Positions 1 to 6,814 of a stretch of DNA of 38,215 nt are shown here, one piece after another (positions within the stretch are counted from its first letter, which is position 1; each line of letters opens with the position of its first letter). This DNA is from Bryobacterales bacterium. Its GTDB lineage: Bacteria; Acidobacteriota; Terriglobia; Bryobacterales; Bryobacteraceae. The stretch lies in contig PLRJ01000182.1 of NCBI GenBank assembly GCA_003163855.1, positions 11,703-49,917 on the forward strand. Direction: 5' to 3'. The translations under genes and the position numbers were made by a program. Below the pieces are notes generated by a model, which was given only the letters and a program-made list of their open reading frames with translations, was not told the DNA's origin and ran no database searches.

Positions 1-1861
1 GTTTGGCTCGGCCCCACGAGCGCAAACGATAGACAACCTCCGCATTGACGCCGGCCGCCTGAAACTCGGGTGCCGCTTCCCATACATGGCCGCCCGAAAT
101 GTCTTTAAACTCGGCGGGCAGCACATACGAATCGGCCTGCAAGCCACGTTGATAATAGCCCGCCACGGGATACTGCAACGTCTTGTCGAGCCAGGCTGCT
201 AGCAACGACTCGGTAATTTGCCGTTTCGTTTGCTCAGGCAACGACTGAAACACAGGCGCCCATTGTTTACTGATCATGATCCTGGGGTCGACATTTTGAT
301 CAGGCCGCCAACCCTCCAGGATGTTGGTTGGACCGGTGGCCGGATCAGCCGACTGCATGGCTTTAATCAACATCACCAGCAGCCGCCCCGCCTCGGGCGT
401 GTTGCTTTGCCGCTGGAGATCGCGGATGCGTCCAAGCAAATAGACCCAATCGATAGGACCTCGGCCGTGATGCCTGTGCCCGCCGCTGTTCAGAACCAAC
501 TGCACCTGATACCAGGCGTTGCTGTAATATTCATTGGTCAAGGCACTGCCGCCCATGCCGCTGTCTCCGTCCGGAATGTGAACCTCCGATGGCGCTGTCT
601 GCTCCGGAATCACATTCAGCCAGGACGAACCAGAGCGCTGCGTTAGCTCCCATGTCTTGACCAGTTGCCATAGTTGAGCCGAATAGAAGGCATTGCCGAG
701 GCTGGGTGTCCATTTGTCAGACTCCGCCGAAAGATGCGGCGTAAGGAATTTGCTTCTTGCCTTCAACCACTGATCAAAAAACGCCGCGCCTTTTGAACTG
801 TTGCCTTGTTCATAAATATGGGCGAAATCGCTGCTATCGAAATGATCTCCCCAGGCATCCATGGGATGAACGCGTGGCAGCCAGTGGTTCCAATCGGGCA
901 ACTGCATGGCAAGGGGAACGTTGGCGGCTTTGAGGTTCTCATCTGGCCGGAAATCTGCCGGAGTAGGAGTGGAATGGAAGAGGAAGGGCAGTGTGTCGAG
1001 ATCGTTTTCCAATACCCATGACAAGCCAGCGCCCGCGGCTTGATCTTGAACAGCGAGTTTGTCGAAGCCGGGGCCAGGCTGATACGGCGGATTCCAGGGC
1101 CGTCCCGGACTGGCATACGGCAGCGAGCGAATGTAACTGGCGATCTGCCGCCCTTCCAATTCCGACAAGCCGTGAAAGCGTGCGCGCCCGATCACGGACG
1201 CGTTCGAATAGCAGAAGTACTTAAGGTCGCGGCCATCCTGGGCATGGCAATCCGCACAATGGGCGCGAATGCCCGCAGCGCCGGGCAGACCGTTCGCTAC
1301 CAACTGCCCGCTAGACCAAAGAGTTTTACCCTTGGCCGCATCGCTTGCGTCGGGCAGGGGGGCAGCCCAGCTTGACGGATCGTCCTGGACGAAAGTTTCC
1401 GGTGGTAATACGCGTCGGCCCTCGGCGTTGAGGAAGTTGAAGGAAAGTACACGGAATCCACTGACCAGTCCGTCTGTATGGTTAAAGCGAAATTCCACCG
1501 TGTTCTGGCCGTCCTGAACGGTGCGTTCCGCCAATGGCATCGTCATCTTCAACGTGGCGAAACCGCCGCCGATGCCACCGTAACTTTTAGCCGGTTCTGC
1601 AATCTCTACCGAATGGTTGTTCAGCGCTACCCATTCGCTATGGTTGACGCGAACGCTCGCCATATCGGCAAAGCCGAGTCCGTGGATCTGCATCCAAAGA
1701 GCCCTTATCTGACGCCCGGAACCAGCAGGCAGCGAAGTTTGTACCTCAACCATAGTGCCGGCGCCACCAAACACTTCAACGGGAAGCGAAATGGTTGCGG
1801 CCGTAGCCACCATGTCGCCATGGAATAAGGCCAAAAAGAGAGCTAATTTAGGAAATACCAC
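1..1861 (-). CDS. exported c-type cytochrome-like protein, C-terminal part cut off by the window edge
   Basis: An open frame without stops runs from a GTG at 1861 to the window edge, about 620 codons. The first residues (MVFPKLALFLALFHGD...) look like a signal peptide, so the protein is probably periplasmic or envelope-bound. A heme c attachment motif CADCH lies at about residues 202-206 (near position 1258). The roughly 180 residues before it look like a beta-rich domain. The part after it has no motif I recognise. I chose GTG 1861 because an in-frame stop lies about 50 bases upstream and because it retains the hydrophobic leader; ATG 1813 is an alternative but loses the leader. The gene begins 48 bases after the aldo/keto reductase on the same strand, so the two are probably co-transcribed. 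Large single-heme proteins of this kind are common in acidobacteria and planctomycetes, but the substrate cannot be told. Confidence 0.8.
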   Translation of the reverse strand, partial: MVFPKLALFLALFHGDMVATAATISLPVEVFGGAGTMVEVQTSLPAGSGRQIRALWMQIHGLGFADMASVRVNHSEWVALNNHSVEIAEPAKSYGGIGGGFATLKMTMPLAERTVQDGQNTVEFRFNHTDGLVSGFRVLSFNFLNAEGRRVLPPETFVQDDPSSWAAPLPDASDAAKGKTLWSSGQLVANGLPGAAGIRAHCADCHAQDGRDLKYFCYSNASVIGRARFHGLSELEGRQIASYIRSLPYASPGRPWNPPYQPGPGFDKLAVQDQAAGAGLSWVLENDLDTLPFLFHSTPTPADFRPDENLKAANVPLAMQLPDWNHWLPRVHPMDAWGDHFDSSDFAHIYEQGNSSKGAAFFDQWLKARSKFLTPHLSAESDKWTPSLGNAFYSAQLWQLVKTWELTQRSGSSWLNVIPEQTAPSEVHIPDGDSGMGGSALTNEYYSNAWYQVQLVLNSGGHRHHGRGPIDWVYLLGRIRDLQRQSNTPEAGRLLVMLIKAMQSADPATGPTNILEGWRPDQNVDPRIMISKQWAPVFQSLPEQTKRQITESLLAAWLDKTLQYPVAGYYQRGLQADSYVLPAEFKDISGGHVWEAAPEFQAAGVNAEVVYRLRSWGRAK

Positions 1862-1909
1862 TGCCTGTAACAGTAGTATCGGCAGCGAACTTGCACTCTC
1901 GCAGGAAAA

Positions 1910-2797
1910 CTAAGCGAGCGCCAAGTTCAAATTCTCAATCGCTTCGTCGATTTCGCGCGTGTTCTTATAACCGACCGTAACCGCGTTAACTCCAGCATGG
2001 CGGAAGGCAAAGCGCATCGCCGCCTGCCGATCTTCGCGCGTGGTGAAGCGGCCTTCACCCACCAGTTTCATGCTGATGACGCCCATGCCATCCTGGCGCA
2101 CCTGTTTGACGTGCGAGACAACTTCGTCTACATTGCCAGGCTCGGATGTGTTGTAGTCTTCGCCATCCATAGCTGTGCCTTTGTGGTTCATGCGAATCAT
2201 GGCGATATCCAGCCACTTGTTGCCAGGCATCTGCCGCAGCGCGGGCAGACCGTGAACCGACGCGCCGTGCGACACAACAGCCTTTTTCGATTCCGCTTCC
2301 AGAATTCCGTCCTGCCAGCGAGCCGTGTCGGTTGGCCAGGAGGCCACATGCTGCCAGTGCAGAAGAACAATGTCGAAGTATTCGGTGTTAGCCAGCTTGC
2401 GCAGTTCGTCAATCTTCTGCTGTGGATTGACATCGTTATGCGTTGTCACCTTTGTCATCAGCCGGTAGCTATCGCGTGGGATGCCCTTTAACGCAACGCC
2501 AAGCATTTTATGCATTTCGCCGTACGACTCCGCCGTTTCAAAAAAGCGAATGCCATTGTCGTAGGCATAGCGCACCAGGGTAGTAAATTGTTCCTGCCCC
2601 AGATCGCGCTGCACAGCGCCACTGTGAGTTCCGGTGCCGAAAGCAAGACGAGTTACTTTAACGTCCGACTTGCCGAGCGTTACCCAATCGGTTGCTTTGG
2701 CTCCTGTGGCAGCGACAAGAGGCAGGTTTCCGGTGGCAGCCAGCGCCGCCGCCCCGACGCCTGCTTTTAAAAGATGTCTTCTGGAGCAATGGGCCAT
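1910..2797 (-). CDS. Tat-exported aldo/keto reductase family protein
   Basis: This 295-residue protein belongs to the aldo/keto reductase family (TIM-barrel, NAD(P)H-dependent carbonyl reduction). The N-terminus has a twin-arginine signal, SRRHLLKAG followed by an alanine-rich stretch and a likely cleavage region near residue 30, so export of a folded, cofactor-loaded enzyme is likely. The family's catalytic positions can be traced: FETAESYG (residues 86-93, Tyr 92, with Glu in place of the usual Asp), Lys 116 in MTKVTTH, and His 147 in VLLHWQH. The C-terminal cofactor-binding region is short but includes VTVGYKN. The start ATG at 2797 is fixed by the signal peptide. It lies upstream of the cytochrome-like gene on the same strand, which suggests periplasmic redox chemistry shared by the pair; the substrate is unknown. 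Confidence 0.88.
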   Translation of the reverse strand: MAHCSRRHLLKAGVGAAALAATGNLPLVAATGAKATDWVTLGKSDVKVTRLAFGTGTHSGAVQRDLGQEQFTTLVRYAYDNGIRFFETAESYGEMHKMLGVALKGIPRDSYRLMTKVTTHNDVNPQQKIDELRKLANTEYFDIVLLHWQHVASWPTDTARWQDGILEAESKKAVVSHGASVHGLPALRQMPGNKWLDIAMIRMNHKGTAMDGEDYNTSEPGNVDEVVSHVKQVRQDGMGVISMKLVGEGRFTTREDRQAAMRFAFRHAGVNAVTVGYKNTREIDEAIENLNLALA

Positions 2798-2922
2798 TCA
2801 GATTCTCCAATCGAAGGCAGGTTATCACAATTTCAGGAGAGGCGTTATGCGATAGCTCTGTTGCCTTGCATGGCCTCGTTACGCGTCACATTGCTTGTGG
2901 CCTGGGCAGCGAGTTTACGTAT

Positions 2923-3123
2923 CTGGGTGATTTGGAGGCGCATTTAGCGGCAATTGTGGAATGCAGGGACGAGGCCGTCATTAGTAAAGGCCCGGAGTGC
3001 ATAATCAGGACATGGAATAGTGGAGCGGAGAGACTATTCGGGTATCCTGCCCAGGAAATCGTTGGTCAGGCTTTCGCCGCGCTTGTACCGCGCGAGATGC
3101 GGATAGGCGCCGTCAACGCCTGA
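2923..3123 (+). pseudogene. PAS-domain remnant
   Basis: The frame ending with a stop at 3121-3123 encodes a stretch that matches the start of a typical PAS sensor domain: AIVECRDEAVISK, then IIRTWNSGAERLFGYPAQEIVGQ, then LVPREMR. A PAS domain needs about 100 residues and is normally followed by a kinase or other output domain. Here it stops after about 65 recognisable residues, and no output domain follows in any frame before the stress-protein gene. The open frame upstream overlaps the start of the reductase on the other strand and shows no plausible start near the homology. I read this as the leftover of a deleted sensor kinase. A short, functional PAS-only peptide is possible but unlikely. 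The stretch from 3124 to 3286 holds no other gene that I can see. Confidence 0.6.
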
Positions 3124-3286
3124 AGTCCCCTAACTGCGTATTTTGGCTTAATTATTGCGCGAAAGTACGCTGTTGTCCGCCGCGCTAACCTCGTTTTGGT
3201 CCAGAACTCAAGGTGGAACAGCTTGGCCGCTTGATTGCATTAAAATCAGTGCCCGCAAAGTCGAGCGAACCGAGGCAAATCTAAAA

Positions 3287-4219
3287 ATGCAAATAAAAGA
3301 GATTCTGTTCCCAATTGACTTTTCCGATCAAAACCTGTCGCTGAACTCGCAAGTCGAATGGCTCGCCTGGCACTTCGACGCGCGGGTCACGCTGCTTCAT
3401 GTCTTTGAAATACCCGCCGCTTGGTATGGCTCGGCCGAAGTACCCATCTTGGATCCGGGATATTTGAAAGACTTCTCGGATGCGGCCCAGAACCGGCTCA
3501 ATAACTACAAAATCGACTTACCAGCAGAGCAAGTACGGCGGATTATGCTGGACGGCGGCGTCGCGTCCAACATTTGTGACTGGGTGAGGGCAAACTCCGT
3601 CGATCTCATAGTGATGGGAACTCATGGTTACGGTGCCTTGCGGCGAATGCTGCTGGGATCGGTTGCCATGCGCCTTCTCCATGAACTGGACTGCCCTGTC
3701 TGGACACTGAACTCTACGACGACCAGGCTTAGCGGCTTGAAGCAGCCTATTTCGAAAATCCTTTGTGCCATCGACTTTAGGCCGGAAACCCTGGCGCTGC
3801 TCCATTACGCGAAAGACTTCGCTGCCGCATGCGAAGCAACGGTGCAATTGATTCATAGCATTCCCGAGATTGAGACACTCCCCGGCAGATACTACGACAC
3901 TGAATTCCATCAGGAACTAAGACGTGTGGCTTCACGCGATATAAGCCGGCTGCAGGCCGAGGCAGGGACCAATTTCGGAGTAACTATTGGAAACGGCCCG
4001 TTTGGAGCCGACATTGTCGAGAGAGCCGCCCAGCATCGCTGCGACCTGATCATAGTGGGCCGGGGCAAGATGCAGTCTACCTTCGGAGGCCTTCGCACTC
4101 ATGCCTACGATATTATCCGCGAAGCGCAGTGCCCGGTTTTGAGCGTCTCCATGAAGAGCGAGCAAGCGCCAGGAGATTTGACTCAAAGCAAGGCTTTGGA
4201 AGCAGTCAGTGGCGTCTAA
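3287..4219 (+). CDS. tandem-domain universal stress protein (UspA family)
   Basis: The protein has about 310 residues and two Usp domains in tandem, starting at ILFPIDFSDQ (near residue 5) and ILCAIDFRPET (near residue 160). The first domain has the ATP-binding signature GTHGYGALRRMLLGSVA. In the second the corresponding stretch is GRGKMQSTFGGLRTHA, which departs from the glycine/serine pattern, so only the first half may bind ATP. Usp proteins are soluble and respond to starvation or oxidative and energy stress. I place the start at ATG 3287, where the first conserved strand begins and CGAGG lies about 11 bases upstream; an ATG at 3155 opens the same frame but adds 44 residues unlike any Usp. 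No obvious partner gene is adjacent. Confidence 0.9.
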   Translation: MQIKEILFPIDFSDQNLSLNSQVEWLAWHFDARVTLLHVFEIPAAWYGSAEVPILDPGYLKDFSDAAQNRLNNYKIDLPAEQVRRIMLDGGVASNICDWVRANSVDLIVMGTHGYGALRRMLLGSVAMRLLHELDCPVWTLNSTTTRLSGLKQPISKILCAIDFRPETLALLHYAKDFAAACEATVQLIHSIPEIETLPGRYYDTEFHQELRRVASRDISRLQAEAGTNFGVTIGNGPFGADIVERAAQHRCDLIIVGRGKMQSTFGGLRTHAYDIIREAQCPVLSVSMKSEQAPGDLTQSKALEAVSGV

Positions 4220-4386
4220 GCTGTTTCAACGCAACCCACTCTTGCCTTTTATCAGCGTTCGTGGTTAACTAGTGTTCACATGAATTTCTTCTTGTCCAGT
4301 TCGTGTCTGCCATGTCTCAGTTATCCACTGAGTGCAGCGGCGTCGCTTGCTGGAACGAATGAGAGAACCTATTCCAGGTAACTTCA

Positions 4387-4437
4387 TTAAGTTTCGAGTT
4401 TTACGAGGCCGCTAGTCGAAAGACGAGCGGCCTTTTT
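4387..4437 (+). terminator. element C: conserved lead-in plus intrinsic terminator
   Basis: The arms GGCCGCT (4407-4413) and AGCGGCC (4426-4432) pair and are followed by five T. The 20 bases before the hairpin (TAAGTTTCGAG...CGAGGCC) closely match those before the terminators of elements A (4906-4927) and B (6960-6981). This is therefore a third, more diverged member of that set. It may end the stress-protein transcript or a small RNA starting near 4300. No convincing promoter or reading frame like those of A and B is seen. The rest of 4220-4464 holds nothing else I can name. Confidence 0.7.
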
Positions 4438-4464
4438 GCTTATTGGGAGGGCTGCCTTACCTAT

Positions 4465-4556
4465 GCGTCCGTGGCCGAATGGTTGAAGGCGGCAGGCCGT
4501 AACCCTGCATTCTCCTTGCGAGATCATTGTTGGTTCAAATCCAGCCGGACGCACCA
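4465..4556 (+). tRNA. tRNA with anticodon GUA (Tyr-type), atypical C33
   Basis: The cloverleaf is complete: acceptor GCGTCCG/CGGACGC, discriminator A and encoded CCA; D arm GCC...GGC with GG in the loop; anticodon stem GCAGG/CCTGC; a 20-nt variable arm with stem TCTC/GAGA; and T loop TTCAAAT. By position the anticodon is GTA (4499-4501), giving tyrosine. The base before the anticodon, position 33, is C (4498) instead of the nearly universal U. The variable arm is longer than in usual Tyr tRNAs and the body resembles class II Ser tRNAs. It may be a working but unusual tRNA, a decaying copy, or a sequencing error. It is first of three closely spaced tRNAs. Confidence 0.8.
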
Positions 4557-4573
4557 GATGTTCCTAAAGTTAT

Positions 4574-4649
4574 GCCGAAGTGGCCAAGTGGAAAGGCGGC
4601 TGCCTGCAAAGCAGCTATTGCGAGAGTTCGATTCTCTCCTTCGGCTCCA
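4574..4649 (+). tRNA. tRNA-Cys (GCA)
   Basis: Acceptor GCCGAAG pairs with CTTCGGC and is followed by T and an encoded CCA. The anticodon stem GCTGC/GCAGC holds loop CTGCAAA with anticodon GCA (4606-4608). The T arm is GAGAG-TTCGATT-CTCTC. The D loop keeps its GG pair and position 33 is T, so this member of the array looks normal. It lies 17 bases after the Tyr-type tRNA. Confidence 0.96.
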
Positions 4650-4651
4650 AT

Positions 4652-4734
4652 GTGCCTGTGGCGGAATGCATACGCACTGGTCTTAGAAACCAGCGCCTTC
4701 GGGATTGAGAGTTCAAGTCTCTCCAGGCACACCA
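4652..4734 (+). tRNA. tRNA-Leu (UAG), with shortened D loop
   Basis: Acceptor GTGCCTG pairs with CAGGCAC and is followed by discriminator A and an encoded CCA. The anticodon stem CTGGT/ACCAG holds loop CTTAGAA with anticodon TAG (4684-4686). The variable arm has a TTCG-capped stem, and the T arm is GAGAG-TTCAAGT-CTCTC. The D arm reads GCG-GAATGCATA-CGC. Its 9-base loop lacks the G18-G19 pair that normally docks with the T loop, as though two bases of the usual TTGGCAT were lost. Only two bases separate it from tRNA-Cys, so the two are processed from one transcript. Confidence 0.92.
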
Positions 4735-4786
4735 ATTCCAGATTGCAAGCTGAAATGTTTTTAAACCAATTTAATGTAACTCTCGC

Positions 4787-4815
4787 TTGCGAAGTTCAAA
4801 TTAAGACGTTAAGAT
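4787..4815 (+). promoter_or_regulatory. sigma-70-type promoter of element A
   Basis: TTGCGA (4787-4792) and TAAGAT (4810-4815) are separated by 17 bases. Both boxes, the spacing and the AGTTC directly after the -35 box recur upstream of element B. The expected transcription start, about 4822, falls at the ATG of the small reading frame, so the transcript would be leaderless or non-coding. Confidence 0.6.
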
Positions 4816-4822
4816 GCAGGAG

Positions 4823-4894
4823 ATGAAGCGGCTCACAGAAAAGATATCCATCAATAACGATGCGAGCATGCGTGAGGGTACCGTTCTCATCTGA
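4823..4894 (+). CDS. possible 23-residue leader peptide of element A
   Basis: ATG 4823 to TGA 4892 encodes a peptide starting MKRLTEKISINND and ending MREGTVLI. Element B has a frame at the same place that starts MKKLIEQIAIN and ends REGTVLI. The two differ in length by exactly eight codons, several changes are silent or conservative, and both stop at the same point. This suggests translation, but the near-identical 3' part could equally be kept for RNA structure. No ribosome-binding site precedes the ATG if transcription starts at about 4822, so translation would be leaderless. Confidence 0.35.
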   Translation: MKRLTEKISINNDASMREGTVLI

Positions 4895-4924
4895 GACTTA
4901 TATTCTAAGTTCCGAGATTCCGAG

Positions 4925-4951
4925 GCCCTCACTGAAAGGTGAGGGCTTTTT
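4925..4951 (+). terminator. intrinsic terminator of element A
   Basis: An 8-bp GC-rich stem GCCCTCAC/GTGAGGGC with a 6-base loop is followed by TTTTTG. It lies between element A and the Ro60 gene on the same strand, so Ro60 needs either read-through or its own promoter in 4952-5028. Confidence 0.85.
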
Positions 4952-5028
4952 GCTTTTATGTGCGAGCGTGTCTCTATTCGGGGAGTGTCGGTCATCGCGC
5001 ATCTAATAACAACGAAAGGAGGAAGAAC

Positions 5029-6582
5029 ATGGCACTGACTACACTGTTTCGGAGCTACCGCGGCGAGATGATTCCGAAGACGGACACGGTGAACTACGAA
5101 AACGCTCCTGCTTATGCGCTGACGCCCAAACAGGCGCTGGCTCAATATGCGGCCACCGGTTGCTTCGGCCGAACGTTTTACGCTTCGGAGAATGATCAAT
5201 TGCAGCGTGTGCTTCAACTGTGTGACGCGGTGGGAGCGGAGTTCGTAGCGAAAGCGGCCGTGTATGCGCGCCGCCATTCCTACATGAAGGACATGCCCGC
5301 GCTTTTGTGCGCGTGGCTCTCGCTGCGTTCGCCGCGCCTGCATGAGGTTGTGTTCACGGAAGCCATCGACAACATGAAGATGCTGCGGAACTATGTGCAG
5401 ATCCTTCGTTCGGGCGCTGTGGGACGCAAGTCTCTGGGTTCGGCTCCGAAGCGATTGGTGCAGACCTGGTTCGCAACGCACGACGAAGAAACCATTTTTC
5501 GCTCCAGCACGGGTGCAAACCCGTCTGTCGCTGACATTCTGAAGATGGTTCACCCAAAGCCGGGCAGCAAGACGCGCGATGCGTTCTACGGCTATATGAT
5601 CGGCAAGACCATTGATAGCTCGGCTTTGCCTGGCCTCATCTCGGATTTCGAGCGTTTCAAGGCCGGCGAAAAGATGGATGTGCCCGATGTGCCATTCACT
5701 CTCTTGACCTCGCTGCCGTTGTCCCAGTCGGACTGGGGAGCGATTGCGATGCGCGCGTCGTGGCAGACGGTCCGCATGAACCTGAATACGTTTGTGCGCC
5801 ACGGAGCTTTTGACGTTCCGGGTGTGACCGAGCGCGTTTCGGAGTTGTTGCGAGATGGTTCCGAGATTCGGCGCGCGCGGGCGTTCCCCTATCAACTGAT
5901 GGCGGCGTATGTGAATTGTGCTGCAAACGTTCCGGCGGAGGTTCGGAACTCGCTGCAGGATGCGATGGAGATTGCCCTTGAAAATGTCCCCATGATCAAC
6001 GGTAAGGTGTATGTTTGTCCGGATGTGTCCGGCTCCATGCGCAGCCCTGTTACGGGACATCGGAAGGGCGCCACCACCTCGGTGCAATGTGTAGACGTAG
6101 CGGCACTGGTGGCTGCTGCGATTCTGCATCAGAACCCGGACGCTGAAGTGTTGCCGTTCGAGAACGAAGTGGTTTCAGTTGACCTGAACCCTCGCGACAC
6201 GGTGATGACAAATGCGGCTCGACTGGCAGCGGTAGGCGGAGGCGGCACGAATTGCAGTGCTCCGGTTGGCTTGCTTAACCAACGGCAAGCTCAGGGTGAC
6301 TTGATTGTGTTCATCTCGGATAACCAATCCTGGATGGATCACAGCAATCAGTTGGGAACGGCGTTGATGCGCGAGTGGGCCGAGTTCCGTCACCGGAACC
6401 CTTCTGCCCGGTTGGTTTGCCTGGACATCCAGCCAGGCGCCACCACGCAAGCGTTGGAGCGGCAAGACATTCTGAATATCGGCGGTTTTTCTGACCATGT
6501 GTTTGACGTAATTGCGGCCTTCTCGGCGGGTACACTGGAGCCCGACCACTGGGTGGACGCAATCGAAGGGATTGCAGTTTAA
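5029..6582 (+). CDS. rsr: Ro60-family RNA-binding protein (TROVE and vWA domains), bacterial Rsr orthologue
   Basis: This 517-residue protein is a clear orthologue of the Ro 60-kDa autoantigen. The TROVE (HEAT-repeat ring) part covers about residues 20-320, with family stretches FGRTFYASENDQLQR (46-60), ARRHSYMKDMP (80-90) and LRSGAVGRKSLGSAPKR (126-142). A von Willebrand A domain follows from about residue 325, with an intact metal site: D332-x-S-x-S (DVSGSM), T407 and D431. The family forms a ring that binds Y RNA on its outer face and the ends of misfolded RNA in its hole; in Deinococcus it cooperates with nucleases in RNA turnover. The start ATG 5029 has an AAGGAGG site 6 bases upstream; an in-frame ATG at 4939 lies inside the element A terminator. 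Tandem Y-RNA-like genes follow, and no RtcB ligase or nuclease gene is adjacent. Confidence 0.96.
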   Translation: MALTTLFRSYRGEMIPKTDTVNYENAPAYALTPKQALAQYAATGCFGRTFYASENDQLQRVLQLCDAVGAEFVAKAAVYARRHSYMKDMPALLCAWLSLRSPRLHEVVFTEAIDNMKMLRNYVQILRSGAVGRKSLGSAPKRLVQTWFATHDEETIFRSSTGANPSVADILKMVHPKPGSKTRDAFYGYMIGKTIDSSALPGLISDFERFKAGEKMDVPDVPFTLLTSLPLSQSDWGAIAMRASWQTVRMNLNTFVRHGAFDVPGVTERVSELLRDGSEIRRARAFPYQLMAAYVNCAANVPAEVRNSLQDAMEIALENVPMINGKVYVCPDVSGSMRSPVTGHRKGATTSVQCVDVAALVAAAILHQNPDAEVLPFENEVVSVDLNPRDTVMTNAARLAAVGGGGTNCSAPVGLLNQRQAQGDLIVFISDNQSWMDHSNQLGTALMREWAEFRHRNPSARLVCLDIQPGATTQALERQDILNIGGFSDHVFDVIAAFSAGTLEPDHWVDAIEGIAV

Positions 6583-6589
6583 GCGCCAA

Positions 6590-6617
6590 GGGGCGCGGAA
6601 AGCCCCGCGCCCCTTTC
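6590..6617 (+). terminator. terminator of the Ro60 gene
   Basis: A 9-bp stem GGGGCGCGG/CCGCGCCCC (6590-6598 and 6605-6613) starts seven bases after the Ro60 stop and is followed by TTTCT. It would separate the Ro60 mRNA from the RNAs downstream, although the short T-run may make it leaky. Confidence 0.75.
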
Positions 6618-6628
6618 TCAAAAGTAAG

Positions 6629-6707
6629 TGGCGGCCGAATGCTGTTCGGGACTACATATGGAAAATGTCAGCGTCTCGGACTTTTGTTTGTCGGCCGCTT
6701 GATTTTT
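6629..6707 (+). ncRNA. Y-RNA-like RNA, copy 1
   Basis: GCGGCCGA (6631-6638) pairs with TCGGCCGC (6691-6698) and closes a 52-base interior; TTGATTTTT follows. The inner end of the helix reads GCCGAATG on the 5' side and TTTGTCGG on the 3' side. Known Y RNAs have CCGAAG opposite CTTGAC at the Ro-binding site (human Y1). Inside, GCTG (6641-6644) can pair with CAGC (6669-6672), enclosing GGACTACAT. The next RNA has the same layout with different but compensating base pairs. Position directly after the Ro60 gene fits the usual placement of bacterial Y RNAs. I find no clear promoter; it may come from read-through of the Ro60 terminator. There is no plausible reading frame. Confidence 0.7.
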
Positions 6708-6710
6708 GAA

Positions 6711-6790
6711 GGTTTGTGGCGAATGCCAGAGGAACTACATTACTAAACTGGGTCCCGGTTCGAGTCTACAACTTGTCGCCACGAACCAGA
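6711..6790 (+). ncRNA. Y-RNA-like RNA, copy 2, with tRNA T-loop-like segment
   Basis: GGTTTGTGGCGA (6711-6722) pairs along its full 12 bases with TCGCCACGAACC (6776-6787), with one G-T pair, closing a 53-base interior. As in copy 1, the inner helix end carries GCGAATG and CTTGTCGC. A 4-bp stem CCAG/CTGG (6726-6729 and 6748-6751) encloses GGAACTACAT. It also contains GGTTCGAGTC (6757-6766), which matches a tRNA T loop, and ends in ACCA; the usual T stem is not formed. Some bacterial Y RNAs (YrlA class) mimic tRNAs in this way. Three base pairs of the closing helix differ from copy 1 by changes on both strands, which argues for selection on structure. A broken tRNA is the main alternative. Confidence 0.7.
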
Positions 6791-6814
6791 TAGCCGATTT
6801 ATTTTAACTACCTC

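Larger units (their letters stand above)
4821..4951 (+). ncRNA. element A: small RNA or leader unit with own promoter and terminator
   Basis: This unit of about 130 nt runs from the predicted start at 4821-4823 to the T-run at 4947-4951. It has 40 nearly identical bases in common with element B. These cover GAGGGTACCGTTCTCATC, the stem ACTTA/TAAGT (4896-4900 and 4906-4910) and the lead-in to the terminator. The terminator is GCCCTCAC/GTGAGGGC (4925-4932 and 4939-4946) with loop TGAAAG. An upstream CGTGAGGG (4871-4878) can also pair with the terminator's first arm, so two alternative folds exist. The unit ends 78 bases before the Ro60 start. It may be a free small RNA or a leader that controls read-through into Ro60; the sequence alone does not decide. 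Confidence 0.6.

Noticed and set aside
218..1828. Several plus-strand frames of 77-142 codons
   Set aside because: They lie antisense to the cytochrome-like gene, whose minus-strand frame is uninterrupted and shows a signal peptide and a heme motif.
4535..4735. Open frames crossing the three tRNA genes on either strand
   Set aside because: They are products of tRNA sequence; the cloverleaf structures explain the region.
4801..6129. A 442-codon minus-strand frame opposite the Ro60 gene
   Set aside because: It is rich in His and Arg, has no recognisable domain and mirrors the codon bias of the Ro60 gene, which is a certain gene.
6628..6790. Reading the two Y-RNA-like units as degenerate tRNA genes
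   Set aside because: They lack an anticodon arm and a paired T stem, while both keep a long closing helix with compensating changes, which a decaying tRNA would not keep.
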